Positions 27,674-37,115 of a stretch of 64,000 nucleotides of DNA are shown here, in pieces. This DNA comes from JABMPR01 sp964508765. GTDB lineage: Bacteria > Fidelibacterota > UBA8477 > JABMPR01. The stretch is taken from contig CAZDVD010000003.1 in NCBI GenBank assembly GCA_964508765.1, positions 1 to 64,000 of the forward strand. Direction: 5' to 3'. The notes under the pieces are model-generated. The model was not told the origin of the DNA and did no database searches. It saw only the letters and a list, made by a program, of their open reading frames with translations. The stretch's first letter is position 1. The number at the start of each line of letters is the position of its first letter. A program made the position numbers and the translations under genes.

Positions 27674-28093
27674 TCAGGGGAATTGAAGACAGTTTTCCCA
27701 CCATTTTTCAAGTTCGCAATTGCCCATAATAAGGGCATCAATGGTACATTCCGCAGGGGCGAGTGCCATGGTTGTCTCTGAATCTTTAATATTGATATCC
27801 ATTTCCACCCAGAATAAATCAAAGCCTTCTTCACTCATATTGGCGACTGCCGCGGCAGCGGCAAAAGCAAAGGCCAGATCCTTCCCCGTTTGATTGCGGC
27901 GTCCTATAATCCTTACTCTCAATGTGCGGCCTAATTCGGGATGCTCGAATACATCGACGCTGACAAGTTCTGGAGCACCACGATTCAGCTTAAAATATTG
28001 TCCAATACAGATGGGAACTTTTACATCCTGAAGGTGGGCTGACAGCATCAGGGGAAACAGAAAAATACTTAGGAATAGAAATCGAGAGTTGAT
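27674..28093 (-). CDS. Secreted small protein, tandem paralog 1, with non-standard start
   Basis: Aligned with its neighbour at 28166-28585, the frame extends upstream of the first ATG (28048) to include a full signal peptide (SRFLFLSIFLFPLMLSA). The codon at the aligned start is ATC (28093-28091), or ATA at 28096, just after an in-frame TAA. An AGGGGG site lies 6-9 nt upstream. The mature region shares GKDLAFAFAAAAAVAN, WVEMDIN and the C-terminal CTIDALI.GNC/W..CLQFP block with three cysteines. I recognise no family. Either a rare start codon is used, the gene is silenced, or a base is wrong. Confidence 0.65.
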   Translation of the reverse strand: MNSRFLFLSIFLFPLMLSAHLQDVKVPICIGQYFKLNRGAPELVSVDVFEHPELGRTLRVRIIGRRNQTGKDLAFAFAAAAAVANMSEEGFDLFWVEMDINIKDSETTMALAPAECTIDALIMGNCELEKWWENCLQFP

Positions 28094-28165
28094 TATTTAG
28101 TTCCCCCTTAATAGTTCCGAACTCAAGATGTGAGTTAGATTGTGATCGACTTCTCTAAATGAGAT

Positions 28166-28585
28166 TTAAGGAAATTGCAGGCAATCCTTCCACCATTTTT
28201 CAGTCTTACAATTTCCCAATATAAGGGCATCTATGGTGCAATTTGCCGGCGCAAGGGCCAGGGTGGTTTCTGATCCTTTAAAATTGATATCCATTTCCAC
28301 CCACAATAGTTCAATAGGTCTATCAGCAAAATTGGCGACTGCGGCAGCTGCTGCAAAGGCGAATGCCAGGTCCTTCCCGCTTTTATTTCGACTAGCTACA
28401 ATCTTCAATTTTATGGTTCGGCCAGATTGGTGGTGATTGAAGACCTCTGCGCTAACCAATTCAGGCCCAAGCCGATTCATTTTAAAGTAGCTTTGGATAC
28501 TTTGAGGAATCTGGGTATCTGGAATCTGAGCAACCAGCAGCATAGGTAATAGAAAAAAAGCTAATATAGTTGGTCGCAAATTCAT
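28166..28585 (-). CDS. Secreted small protein, tandem paralog 2
   Basis: A 139-residue protein with a normal ATG, an AGGGGG ribosome site 8 nt upstream and a signal peptide (TILAFFLLPMLLVAQ). It is clearly homologous to the adjacent downstream gene: YFK[ML]NR..PELVS, the alanine-rich block GKDLAFAFAAAAAVAN, WVEMDIN, and C-terminal cysteines in CTIDALILGNC and DCLQFP. The alanine run resembles a helix in a small secreted domain. Function unknown. The pair is a recent-looking tandem duplication on the minus strand with about 70 nt between the copies. Confidence 0.7.
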   Translation of the reverse strand: MNLRPTILAFFLLPMLLVAQIPDTQIPQSIQSYFKMNRLGPELVSAEVFNHHQSGRTIKLKIVASRNKSGKDLAFAFAAAAAVANFADRPIELLWVEMDINFKGSETTLALAPANCTIDALILGNCKTEKWWKDCLQFP

Positions 28586-28822
28586 AAATGGTGCCCCCTG
28601 ACGTGTACATTTCCATCAATAAAAAAAGATGGATTAGTTTACACATTTGGGATAGTAGAATGCAAATTAAATATAGCTATGAGCATGGTTCCGGGCAACC
28701 GACTGAAAACCTTCAAGAAGAGGATCCTACCACGCTGTAAATGATTAAAAATTATTGTTGGACACATTGCAGATGAACAGGGAAATACATATCTTATCCT
28801 CAATATCAAGGAGTACTATTCC

Positions 28823-29227
28823 ATGCAAGCATTAGTCTGGGAAGAACGATTCAGTGTGGGCATCAAAGAATTTGATCAACACCACAAAATTTTATTTGAA
28901 ATGATCAATTCCCTCATCTTTGCTCAGGAGAATAATAGCGATCCTGATGTAATAAAGAATACCTTAGAACAGCTCCGTAGCTATACCATTTTTCATTTTG
29001 TGGCTGAGGAAGCCATGATGAAACATTTTGAATTTGAAGGTCTGGATGAGCATATCACTGAGCATGAGCTTCTTCTACAGCAGGTTGTTGGGTATCAGAG
29101 GAGAATAGATGCCAATGATGGTGTGACTCTTGATGAAATCCTCAATTTTTTGGCAGGCTGGTTGTTAGACCATACCCTAGGTCTGGATCAACAGTATGGA
29201 CCTTACCTCACCCGATTTACTGAATAA
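28823..29227 (+). CDS. Bacteriohemerythrin
   Basis: A 134-residue four-helix hemerythrin with all seven diiron ligands in place: H21 (DQHHKILF), H58 and E62 (HFVAEE), H77 and H81 (HITEH), and H117 and D122 (DHTLGLD). It should bind dioxygen reversibly in the cytoplasm, either storing or delivering oxygen or acting as an oxygen sensor. Length and motif spacing are standard. It is followed after 36 nt by a DUF697 membrane protein and may be co-transcribed with it. Start codon ATG with AAGGAG about 11 nt upstream. Confidence 0.92.
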   Translation: MQALVWEERFSVGIKEFDQHHKILFEMINSLIFAQENNSDPDVIKNTLEQLRSYTIFHFVAEEAMMKHFEFEGLDEHITEHELLLQQVVGYQRRIDANDGVTLDEILNFLAGWLLDHTLGLDQQYGPYLTRFTE

Positions 29228-29263
29228 TTCCACAAAAGCCTTATCCAGTAGTTAGCTTCCTCC

Positions 29264-30307
29264 ATGAAAATGCTTAAAAGACTCATCCTGTTTGTGGTTG
29301 CCCTTTTCGCATATCTCATTTTGCGGGAAATGCTCAATTTCTACGTACTGGCCTATACAGCGAATCCCTATCTCGGTTATCTGGTTCTGGCAATCCTGGT
29401 CTCTGTCCTGATCTATTTTGTAATAATACCACTCTACAGAATCAGTAGACTCAGTGGTGATCCCGGTCCAGTACGGAAAAAACGTAAAGAAGCCGAGCTC
29501 ATGGAAATGCGTCTCCAGCGCAGGATGAATAATAATTACTTCAAAGAAGTTGGATTTATCCTCCCTGCCTCAGGGTCAACCCTGGAGCGCTACGAATTAT
29601 CAACAAACGAACTTTCCAAAGCTTGTGAAGAAATTCGGCGTAAATATATCGTTCACTTGTTTTACAGCAGTGCAGTTTCTCAATACGGCTTTATTGATGC
29701 CATTCTCATTTTTTCAGCCAATGTGAATATGGTCAAAGAGATATTTACCCTTTATACAGGACGTGCTACAGGCAGGGATTTGTGGCAAATAATGAAACAA
29801 ATCTACTACTCAGTCGCCATCGGTGGCTCGGAAGGTGTTGAGTTCGCTGTGGAAGAGCTTATTTCCAAGCTTGGATCAGACACATTAAAAAGTATTCCCT
29901 TCTTTGACAAAGTTATGGTCTCGATTGCCGGCGGATTCACCAATGCTGTTCTATTGTCACGGATTTCACTGATCACAGAGAACTATTGCAAAATGACCTA
30001 CATCGAATCAACGCGTGATTTATCCCCGGATCCAGTACAGATTCTCGATTCTACCAGAGCTATTGTTGACGAACCTATCCGCTATATTAAGAAACAGCTC
30101 AATGATATTGCCAGGCAAAAGGTCATCGACTTCTCCCGCTATGCCATCAATCCAACTCGAACGGTGATTGAAAAAGCGCTAGATAAATTCACTTCTCAAT
30201 CAGATGAGGAAAGTGAAGAGACCCTATCTGTGAAGAGGAGTATTGCAGTAGGGTTGAACCCCTTGAGGTATTTTAGTTTCCGACGAAAAAGTAAAGCCAG
30301 GAAGTAG
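29264..30307 (+). CDS. DUF697/YcjF-like membrane protein
   Basis: A 347-residue protein. Two membrane helices lie near residues 7-25 and 35-60. A basic linker follows (RKKRKEAELMEMRLQRRM), then a domain with the DUF697 signature in the region SIAGGFTNAVLLSRISLITENYC. DUF697 proteins resemble the YcjF/GTPase-associated membrane proteins; the role is not known. The C-terminus is rich in Lys, Arg and Ser. It lies 36 nt after hemerythrin and just before a strong inverted repeat, so it ends that unit. Confidence 0.75.
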   Translation: MKMLKRLILFVVALFAYLILREMLNFYVLAYTANPYLGYLVLAILVSVLIYFVIIPLYRISRLSGDPGPVRKKRKEAELMEMRLQRRMNNNYFKEVGFILPASGSTLERYELSTNELSKACEEIRRKYIVHLFYSSAVSQYGFIDAILIFSANVNMVKEIFTLYTGRATGRDLWQIMKQIYYSVAIGGSEGVEFAVEELISKLGSDTLKSIPFFDKVMVSIAGGFTNAVLLSRISLITENYCKMTYIESTRDLSPDPVQILDSTRAIVDEPIRYIKKQLNDIARQKVIDFSRYAINPTRTVIEKALDKFTSQSDEESEETLSVKRSIAVGLNPLRYFSFRRKSKARK

Positions 30308-30316
30308 AATGTTTGT

Positions 30317-30342
30317 AACCCCGGGTTTAAACCCGGGGTTTT
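30317..30342 (+). terminator. Perfect palindromic terminator
   Basis: A 24-nt perfect palindrome (AACCCCGGG plus its mirror) starting 9 nt after the DUF697 stop, followed by TTTT. The U-tract is short, so termination in both directions is possible. Confidence 0.8.
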
Positions 30343-30574
30343 AAGGCGGAGATTATCCATTTCGGTTTAGATTGTTCAGGTCTGGAAAGACTAAAATCAA
30401 GAGCGTGGGGAGTAGAATAATCAGTCAAAAATCAGCTATAAATTGCATCAAAAAGTCCGATTGCAGTTGCACTGAGAAGATTTGTGACTATTATAGTCAC
30501 GTTAGTATGAGTTACTCTGAATTATCTTTCCAAATTTTCATCCAAAAAAATACAAATATTTATTGAGGTATGCC

Positions 30575-33247
30575 GTGGCTAGTGTAAACATTCATAAAGA
30601 TACCGATCCCCAGGAAACCAGCGAATGGCTGGACTCCCTGGCAGCAGTCTTTGAAGAAGAGGGTGTAAATCGGGCCCATTTTCTGGTTAACGAACTTATT
30701 GATTATGCCAGTCGGCATGGTGTGAGACTGCCCTATAGTCCCAACACTTCGTACCTGAATACCATTCCTGTATCACAGCAGCCCCAGTTTCCAGGTGATC
30801 GTGCCATGGAACGCCGTATCAAATCTATTGTGCGCTGGAACGCAATGGCCATGGTAGTTCGCGCCAATAAGGCCAGTGACGGAATCGGTGGTCATATCTC
30901 TACCTTTGCCTCTTCAGCCACCCTGCTTGAGATCGGTTTCAATCACTTTTTCAGATCAGCTACGGATGAATTTGGTGGAGACCTCGTATATTTTCAAGGT
31001 CATGGATCACCAGGTATTTACGCCCGTGCCTTTTTAGAGGGGCGTTTGAGTGAACAGGATCTGGTTAATTTTCGTCGCGAATTAGCTGATGGCGGTGGTC
31101 TATCATCCTATCCGCACCCCTGGTTGATGCCTAATTTCTGGCAATTCCCCACAGTATCCATGGGACTTGGTCCCCTGCAGGCAATCTATCAAGCACGCTT
31201 TATGCGCTATATGGAAAATAGAGAGCTGATTCCCAGGAGTGACCGCAAAGTCTGGGCTTTTCTTGGTGATGGTGAAATGGATGAGCCAGAATCTCTGGGT
31301 GCTATTACCCTGGCTTCCAGAGAAAAACTGGATAACCTCATTTTTGTGGTGAATTGCAATATGCAGCGTTTGGATGGTCCCGTTCGAGGCAATGGCAAGG
31401 TCGTCCAGGAGTTGGAAGGCGCCTTCCGAGGTGCTGGTTGGAACGTCATCAAAGTCATCTGGGGTTCAGAATGGGATGAGCTCCTGGCAAAGGACAAAGA
31501 CGGTATACTGGCTAAGCGCATGGAGGAAGTTGTGGATGGAGACATCCTCAAGTACATCGTTGAAGGTGGCGCTTATATCCGTGAGCATTTCTTTGGGGCA
31601 TATCCTGAACTGCTGGAGATGGTAAATCATCTCAGTGATGAGGACCTGGAAAAATTAAAAAGGGGTGGTCATGACCCGGCCAAGGTATATGCAGCATATG
31701 CTGAAGCACTGGCCCATGTCGACCAACCTACTGTCATTCTTACCTCTACGGTGAAGGGCTATGGTATGGGAGAAGCTGGTGAGGGTAAAAATATAACCCA
31801 TGGTCAGAAAAAGCTGAACGAAGAAGAGCTAAAAGCCTTCCGAAGCAGATTTGGTATCCCAATCTCAGATGATGAGGTAATCAAAGCTCCATTCTATCGT
31901 CCTGATGAGAATTCAGAAGAAGTAAAATATTTAAAAGCCCGTCGTGAAGTTTTGGGTGGACATTTTCCAGCGAGACGTATGACCGCTGAACCCACAAAAA
32001 CTCCAGAATTGTCTGCCTTTAAGGCTGCTCTGGAAGGTACCGGCGATCGTGCCCAATCCACAACCATGGCCTTTGTTCGTATTTTATCCATGTTGACCAA
32101 AGACAAGACCATGGGCAAACGAGTGGTTCCCATTGTGCCAGATGAAGCCCGTACCTTTGGTATGGAAGCTCTCTTCAGAAGTCTGGGTATTTACTCCAGT
32201 GTGGGTCAGCTTTATGATCCTGTGGATTCAGATCAATACCTCTACTACCGTGAAGATATTAAGGGACAAATTTTAGAGGAAGGTATCACTGAAGCCGGAT
32301 CTTCAAGTTCCTGGGTTTCAGCTGCCACATCATATAGCACCCACGGTGTCAATATGATGCCTTTCTACATCTACTACTCCATGTTTGGATTTCAGAGGGT
32401 AGGGGACATGTTCTGGTTAGCAGGTGATATCCGTGCCAGAGGTTTCCTCCTGGGAGCCACAGCTGGAAGAACCACCTTGAATGGTGAAGGTCTCCAGCAT
32501 CAGGATGGACACAGTCTTCTGGCTGCAGCAACCATTCCAAATTGCCGAGCTTACGATCCAGCTTATTCCTACGAGATTGCTGTTATTATTCAACATGGAA
32601 TGAAACGCATGATGCAAGAGCAGATTGATGAATTCTACTACATCACTCTGGAAAACGAACCATATGTCCATCCTGCCATGCCCAAGAATACGGAAGAAGG
32701 CATCATTAAGGGTATGTACCAGCTATCAAGCACAGGCAAGGCTAAGGCTGATATGCATGTCCAGTTAATGGGCTCAGGTGCCATCCTTGGTGAAGTCCTG
32801 GCGGCTGCTGACATTCTCAAGAAAGAATGGAAAGTAACTTCTGATATTTGGAGTGTAACAAGTTACTCTGAATTAAGGTTGGAAGCTCAAGATGCACAGC
32901 GCTGGAATCGTCTCCATCCCACTGACGAGAGACGTAAAGCGTATGCGTGTCAACTCATGGAAGACAAGGTGGGACCTGTGATAGCAGCCTCAGATTATAT
33001 CAAGCTGGTGGCAGAACAGATATCTATCTTTATTGATAAGCCCTTTTATGCTTTGGGCACGGATGGTTTTGGTCGAAGCGAATCCAGGGAAAATCTCAGG
33101 AAGTTCTTTGAGGTAGATCGTTTTTCCATTGTGGTTGCAGCACTTTTCCAACTGCAGAAAATGGATGTGATCAAGGGTGATGTGGTTGCTAAAGCCATTA
33201 AGAAATATGATATTCCAACAGATACTGACAACCCAGTCAAACGTTGA
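30575..33247 (+). CDS. aceE: Pyruvate dehydrogenase E1 component, homodimeric type
   Basis: The GTG at 30575 is chosen: GAGG lies 6 nt upstream and the protein becomes 890 residues, close to the usual 887. The thiamine diphosphate site is GDGEMDEPE followed by VVNCN (the GDG-x26-N type). It has the long single-chain form with N-terminal, middle and C-terminal transketolase domains. The enzyme decarboxylates pyruvate and reductively acetylates the lipoyl domain of E2 in the cytoplasm. It is followed after 25 nt by aceF and then lpdA, an intact complex operon. A homodimeric AceE (not PdhA/PdhB) is notable for this kind of genome. Upstream 250 bp are gene-free after a strong terminator. Confidence 0.95.
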   Translation: MASVNIHKDTDPQETSEWLDSLAAVFEEEGVNRAHFLVNELIDYASRHGVRLPYSPNTSYLNTIPVSQQPQFPGDRAMERRIKSIVRWNAMAMVVRANKASDGIGGHISTFASSATLLEIGFNHFFRSATDEFGGDLVYFQGHGSPGIYARAFLEGRLSEQDLVNFRRELADGGGLSSYPHPWLMPNFWQFPTVSMGLGPLQAIYQARFMRYMENRELIPRSDRKVWAFLGDGEMDEPESLGAITLASREKLDNLIFVVNCNMQRLDGPVRGNGKVVQELEGAFRGAGWNVIKVIWGSEWDELLAKDKDGILAKRMEEVVDGDILKYIVEGGAYIREHFFGAYPELLEMVNHLSDEDLEKLKRGGHDPAKVYAAYAEALAHVDQPTVILTSTVKGYGMGEAGEGKNITHGQKKLNEEELKAFRSRFGIPISDDEVIKAPFYRPDENSEEVKYLKARREVLGGHFPARRMTAEPTKTPELSAFKAALEGTGDRAQSTTMAFVRILSMLTKDKTMGKRVVPIVPDEARTFGMEALFRSLGIYSSVGQLYDPVDSDQYLYYREDIKGQILEEGITEAGSSSSWVSAATSYSTHGVNMMPFYIYYSMFGFQRVGDMFWLAGDIRARGFLLGATAGRTTLNGEGLQHQDGHSLLAAATIPNCRAYDPAYSYEIAVIIQHGMKRMMQEQIDEFYYITLENEPYVHPAMPKNTEEGIIKGMYQLSSTGKAKADMHVQLMGSGAILGEVLAAADILKKEWKVTSDIWSVTSYSELRLEAQDAQRWNRLHPTDERRKAYACQLMEDKVGPVIAASDYIKLVAEQISIFIDKPFYALGTDGFGRSESRENLRKFFEVDRFSIVVAALFQLQKMDVIKGDVVAKAIKKYDIPTDTDNPVKR

Positions 33248-33272
33248 TAACTAGCAAATCAGGAATCAGACC

Positions 33273-34535
33273 ATGCTAAAAGAAATAATCATACCGGATC
33301 TTGGGGAAGGCATTGATAGTGTTGAAGTCGGGGACATTAATGTCAAACCGGGTGATCATGTTGATGTGGGTGATATTCTCGTCCTTCTGGAGAGTGATAA
33401 AGCCTCCATGGAAATTGAAGCCGAGATTGCCGGAACGATAAAGGATGTACGCATCACCACTGGCTCTGAAGTCAGTACGAATACGATTCTTGCTACCATC
33501 GAAGCTGATGAAGCTGAAGATGAGATTGCTCCCGAACCAGAAGAAGTCAAAGTAGAGAAAAAACCAGCTAAAAAAGCTACACCTGCAACACCTGTTGAAG
33601 AAGAAATGCCCAAAACGCCTATCGAGGTTCCTGTCACGAAGCGTCGTGTTATACCTGCCAGTCCGTCAGTTCGTCGCTTTGCCCGTGAACTGGGTGCAGA
33701 CCTTAGTCAGGTCAGTGGGACCGGTCCCAAAGGCCGTGTGCTAAAGGAAGATGTTCAGAACTATGTCAAGGGTCGTCTCAGTGATGCTCCTGCTGTTGGT
33801 TTAAGTAGACCCCCTCAGCCTGAAATAGATTTCAGCCAATGGGGAGAGATCGAACAAGTTCATCTCAGCAAGATTCGTAAAGCCACAGCAGTGAATCTGC
33901 AACAAGCCTGGCAAACCATCCCCCATGTCACTCAGCATGATGAAACAGATATTACTGATCTGGAAGCCTTCAGACAGATTTACAAACATGCCGTTGCCAA
34001 AGATGGCGGTAAGCTTTCCATATTACCTTTCATTATGAAGGCAGTAGCCAATGCACTCAAGGAATTCCCCGATTTTAATAGTTCCCTGGATGCCCGCGGT
34101 GAAAATCTGATTCAGAAAAAATATATCCATCTTGGTATTGCAGTGGATACGTCAAATGGCCTGGTGGTTCCAGTTATTCGTGATGTGGACCAGAAAAGTT
34201 TGAGTCAGCTTGCTGTAGAACTGGTGGATGTGAGTACCCGTACCCGAGATCGGAAAATTAAGCCGGCTGAATTGGTGGGTGCTACTTTCTCCATCTCAAG
34301 TCTCGGTGGAATAAGCGGAACGGGTTTTTCACCCATAGTGAATCCACCTCAGGTGGCCATTCTTGGTGTGAGCAGATCCAAGATTCAGCCAGAATATGAT
34401 GGGTCTGAGTTCCAGCCACGTCTGATGCTGCCCTTCTCGCTTTCATATGACCACAGGGTTATCGATGGAGCTGCTGCTGCCAGATTTACAAATTTTATTG
34501 CTGAAGAATTGAAAGCGATCAAAAACTTATTTTAG
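33273..34535 (+). CDS. aceF: Dihydrolipoamide acetyltransferase (E2)
   Basis: A 420-residue E2 with one lipoyl domain (K43 in LESDKASME), a long acidic and Ala/Pro/Lys linker, a peripheral subunit-binding domain (PSVRRFARELGADLSQV, about 130-165), and the catalytic domain with H394 and D398 in YDHRVIDG. It transfers the acetyl group from lipoyllysine to CoA at the core of the pyruvate dehydrogenase complex. E. coli AceF has three lipoyl domains; a single one is common elsewhere. It lies between aceE and lpdA. Confidence 0.94.
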   Translation: MLKEIIIPDLGEGIDSVEVGDINVKPGDHVDVGDILVLLESDKASMEIEAEIAGTIKDVRITTGSEVSTNTILATIEADEAEDEIAPEPEEVKVEKKPAKKATPATPVEEEMPKTPIEVPVTKRRVIPASPSVRRFARELGADLSQVSGTGPKGRVLKEDVQNYVKGRLSDAPAVGLSRPPQPEIDFSQWGEIEQVHLSKIRKATAVNLQQAWQTIPHVTQHDETDITDLEAFRQIYKHAVAKDGGKLSILPFIMKAVANALKEFPDFNSSLDARGENLIQKKYIHLGIAVDTSNGLVVPVIRDVDQKSLSQLAVELVDVSTRTRDRKIKPAELVGATFSISSLGGISGTGFSPIVNPPQVAILGVSRSKIQPEYDGSEFQPRLMLPFSLSYDHRVIDGAAAARFTNFIAEELKAIKNLF

Positions 34536-34550
34536 TTTCAGGAGTTATTC

Positions 34551-35966
34551 ATGTCTAATTCCCTGCATGCCGATGTCGTTGTTCTCGGTGCTGGACCTGG
34601 AGGTTATGCTGCTGCATTTCGCGCCTCCGATCTGGGCAAATCTGTCATCCTTATCGATAAGGATAAAACCCTGGGTGGTGTTTGTTTAAATAGAGGATGT
34701 ATCCCCTCTAAAGCATTATTGCATCTTGCACGTGTGAAGTCTGAAAGTGCAGAAGTTAAAAGTTTTGGACTGACCTTTTCAGAGCCAGAATGGGATCTTG
34801 AAGCAGTCAAGCAATGGAAGAATGAACGAGTGGTCGGCCGCTTAACCAAGGGCATCGCAGCTCTGGCTAAAGCGCGTAAAGTCCAGGTCGTAACCGGCTC
34901 TGGTGTCTTCACCTCTCCTACAAGCATTGAGGTGACTCAGACTGATTGGGTTGTGGAAGTCAGTTTCGAAGATGTCATCATTGCAGTTGGCTCCCATCCA
35001 ACAAAGATTCCTGGATTTCCAGAAGATCCCCGTATCATGGATTCGACCTCAGCGCTGGACCTGGATGGCATTCCTGAAAATCTGCTTATTATCGGTGGTG
35101 GGTATATCGGTCTGGAAATGGGGACGATATACTCGGCTCTCGGCTCCAAGGTTACTGTCGTGGAATTCATGCCCAATCTGCTTCCTGGCGCTGATCCTGA
35201 TGTGGTCAAGCCCCTGGAAAAGAGACTGATGAAAGACTTTGCCTCTATTCAAACAGGCACCAAGGTACTGGGGATTGAACCCCACAAAGAATATCTGGAA
35301 GTGAAGATTGAAGGCAAGTCAGGCGAGGAGACCATGCAGGTTGATAAGGTCCTCGTGGCTGTGGGTCGTCGTCCCAACACGTTTGGCAGTGGTTTCGAAA
35401 ACATTGGTCTGGATATTGATGAGCGTGGTTTCATCAAGGTCGATGAGAAAAGACAGACTAATATTCCTCATGTGTATGCCATCGGTGATATCACGGGTGA
35501 TCCCATGTTAGCTCACAAAGCAACGCACGAAGGCAAGGTGGCCGCTGAAGTAATCTGTGGTGAACCGGCTGCCTTTGATGTATCCATTATCCCTGCAGTC
35601 ATATTTACTGATCCTGAAATTGCCTGGGCTGGTTTGACAGAAACACAGGCCAAAGAGCAGGGGATCGATTATGATAAGGGTGTTTTTCCCTGGTCCGCCA
35701 GTGGTCGCGCTCTGGCCCTGGGTCGTACTGAAGGATTCTCCAAGGCGCTGTTTGACAAGGAGAGTGGTAAATTAATTGGTATGAGTATAGTGGGGACCAA
35801 TGCAGGTGACCTTATCGCCGAAGCGGTCCTGGCTATGGAGATGGGTGCCGATGCAGAAGATATCGCCCTCATTATTCATCCCCACCCAAGTCTATCAGAA
35901 TCTGTTGGAAATGCTGCTGAGATCGTTGCTGGCAGCATCACTGACCTGTTCACCCCAAAGAAATGA
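34551..35966 (+). CDS. lpdA: Dihydrolipoamide dehydrogenase (E3)
   Basis: A 471-residue flavoprotein disulfide reductase. It has FAD motif GAGPGGYAA, redox disulfide C45/C50 in GGVCLNRGCIPS, a second nucleotide motif GGGYIGLE, GD near residue 310, and the catalytic H445/E450 pair in HPHPSLSE. It reoxidises the E2 lipoyl group with NAD+. It follows aceF by 15 nt and is the third gene of the complex operon. Length and motifs are normal. Confidence 0.95.
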   Translation: MSNSLHADVVVLGAGPGGYAAAFRASDLGKSVILIDKDKTLGGVCLNRGCIPSKALLHLARVKSESAEVKSFGLTFSEPEWDLEAVKQWKNERVVGRLTKGIAALAKARKVQVVTGSGVFTSPTSIEVTQTDWVVEVSFEDVIIAVGSHPTKIPGFPEDPRIMDSTSALDLDGIPENLLIIGGGYIGLEMGTIYSALGSKVTVVEFMPNLLPGADPDVVKPLEKRLMKDFASIQTGTKVLGIEPHKEYLEVKIEGKSGEETMQVDKVLVAVGRRPNTFGSGFENIGLDIDERGFIKVDEKRQTNIPHVYAIGDITGDPMLAHKATHEGKVAAEVICGEPAAFDVSIIPAVIFTDPEIAWAGLTETQAKEQGIDYDKGVFPWSASGRALALGRTEGFSKALFDKESGKLIGMSIVGTNAGDLIAEAVLAMEMGADAEDIALIIHPHPSLSESVGNAAEIVAGSITDLFTPKK

Positions 35967-35981
35967 TCTGCTGAGGGAATG

Positions 35982-36653
35982 ATGTCAAACTTCCGGATCA
36001 TTGATATTGAACAATGGGAACGGAAGGAACAGTTCCAGTTTTTTAAGGGGTATGATAATCCCTTCTTTGGATTGACTGCTGATATTGAAGTCAGCAAACT
36101 TCTCGAATATACCCGGGTTCGCGGTTACTCATTTTTTGCGGCCTATCTTTATATTTCCCAACTTCAAACAAATAAAATTAAAGAGTTTCGATACCGGATC
36201 GTGGATAATCAGGTGGTGGATTATGCCAGAATTTCTGCGGGTTCTACTGTCCTGAAGGAGAATGACGTTTTCACCTTTTGTTATTTTGAATATATGGAAT
36301 CCTTCCAGGCATTTCAGAGTCATGTCCTTGAACAAATTGAGAACTGTCGGCAGCCTGAAAGCCGTCTGGACGAACAGGATCACAACCTGGCTCAGGTGCA
36401 TTACTCCGTCATTCCCTGGGTCCATTTCCGAGGGTTGAGCCACCCCCGAAACTATGGAGATGGTGACAGTATCCCCAAGATTGTCTTTGGTAAATACACC
36501 AATGCAAAGGGGCTGATAAATATGCCAATCTTAGTAGAGGTGCATCACTCTCTCATGGATGGATTTCACATGGGACAGTATTTTGAAGGCTTTCAGTCTT
36601 GTGCTAACTTCCCCGAAAATTTTTTAGAGGGCCAGGCGTGGAATATTGTTTGA
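35982..36653 (+). CDS. Chloramphenicol acetyltransferase-fold acyltransferase
   Basis: About 223 residues with the CAT signature: the catalytic H189 in VEVHHSLMDG and D193, plus SFFAAYLYIS near the N-terminus. GAGGG is too close to the first ATG (35979), so the second ATG at 35982 is preferred. CAT enzymes are trimers using acetyl-CoA. The CAT fold is homologous to the catalytic domain of E2, and this gene follows the acetyl-CoA-making complex by 15 nt. That context suggests a housekeeping acyltransferase more than an antibiotic resistance gene. The substrate is unknown. It overlaps the next gene by 16 nt. Confidence 0.82.
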   Translation: MSNFRIIDIEQWERKEQFQFFKGYDNPFFGLTADIEVSKLLEYTRVRGYSFFAAYLYISQLQTNKIKEFRYRIVDNQVVDYARISAGSTVLKENDVFTFCYFEYMESFQAFQSHVLEQIENCRQPESRLDEQDHNLAQVHYSVIPWVHFRGLSHPRNYGDGDSIPKIVFGKYTNAKGLINMPILVEVHHSLMDGFHMGQYFEGFQSCANFPENFLEGQAWNIV

Positions 36654-37093
36654 TTCAGCACGGAACCGATGAATACGAGGCATCGCTAAAGTTGAGGCAT
36701 CAGATCCTCAGAGTACCTCTGGGTATGGATTTGTATGATGGCTCCTATGATGACCTGAGCCAGGAGGCCCGCTACTATCATTTTGGTGCTTTTGATGAAA
36801 GTGGTGAATTGATTTCAAGTGTTATTGGGATTCCAACGGCCACCCATGAAATCAGAATCAAACAAATGGTCGTCGCCGAGGGTTTTCAGAACCATGGCGT
36901 CGGCAAAAGACTTTTCATGGCTTTTGAAGCCTATCTGCTCAATCTGGGCTTTCAGGTGTTTATTCTCCACGCACGGATGACCGCCCATGGATTTTATTTG
37001 AATATGGGCTATGCGATTTTAGGTGATGAATTCCAGGAAGTTGGTCTTCCCCACTACAAGATGAGTAAAACTTTTCCCCCTCACCTAGACTAA
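36638..37093 (+). CDS. GNAT-family N-acetyltransferase
   Basis: A 151-residue GCN5-related acetyltransferase. The acetyl-CoA loop is EGFQNHGVGKRLF (QxxGxG/A pattern), and the fourth strand and helix give FILHARMTAHGFYLNMGY. A GTG start overlaps the preceding gene by 16 nt, with AGAGG 7 nt upstream. A substrate cannot be read from this family. It closes a five-gene plus-strand unit whose first three genes make acetyl-CoA. Confidence 0.88.
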   Translation: MEYCLIQHGTDEYEASLKLRHQILRVPLGMDLYDGSYDDLSQEARYYHFGAFDESGELISSVIGIPTATHEIRIKQMVVAEGFQNHGVGKRLFMAFEAYLLNLGFQVFILHARMTAHGFYLNMGYAILGDEFQEVGLPHYKMSKTFPPHLD

Positions 37094-37115
37094 GCAACTT
37101 TCTCCTTAAAAAACT

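Noticed and set aside
30372..30566. Possible 64-codon gene before aceE
   Set aside because: No ribosome site, composition of non-coding sequence, and overlap with the aceE ribosome site.
35979..36653. Chloramphenicol resistance gene
   Set aside because: The fold signature is there, but the context (acetyl-CoA operon, no mobile element) gives no reason to call resistance.
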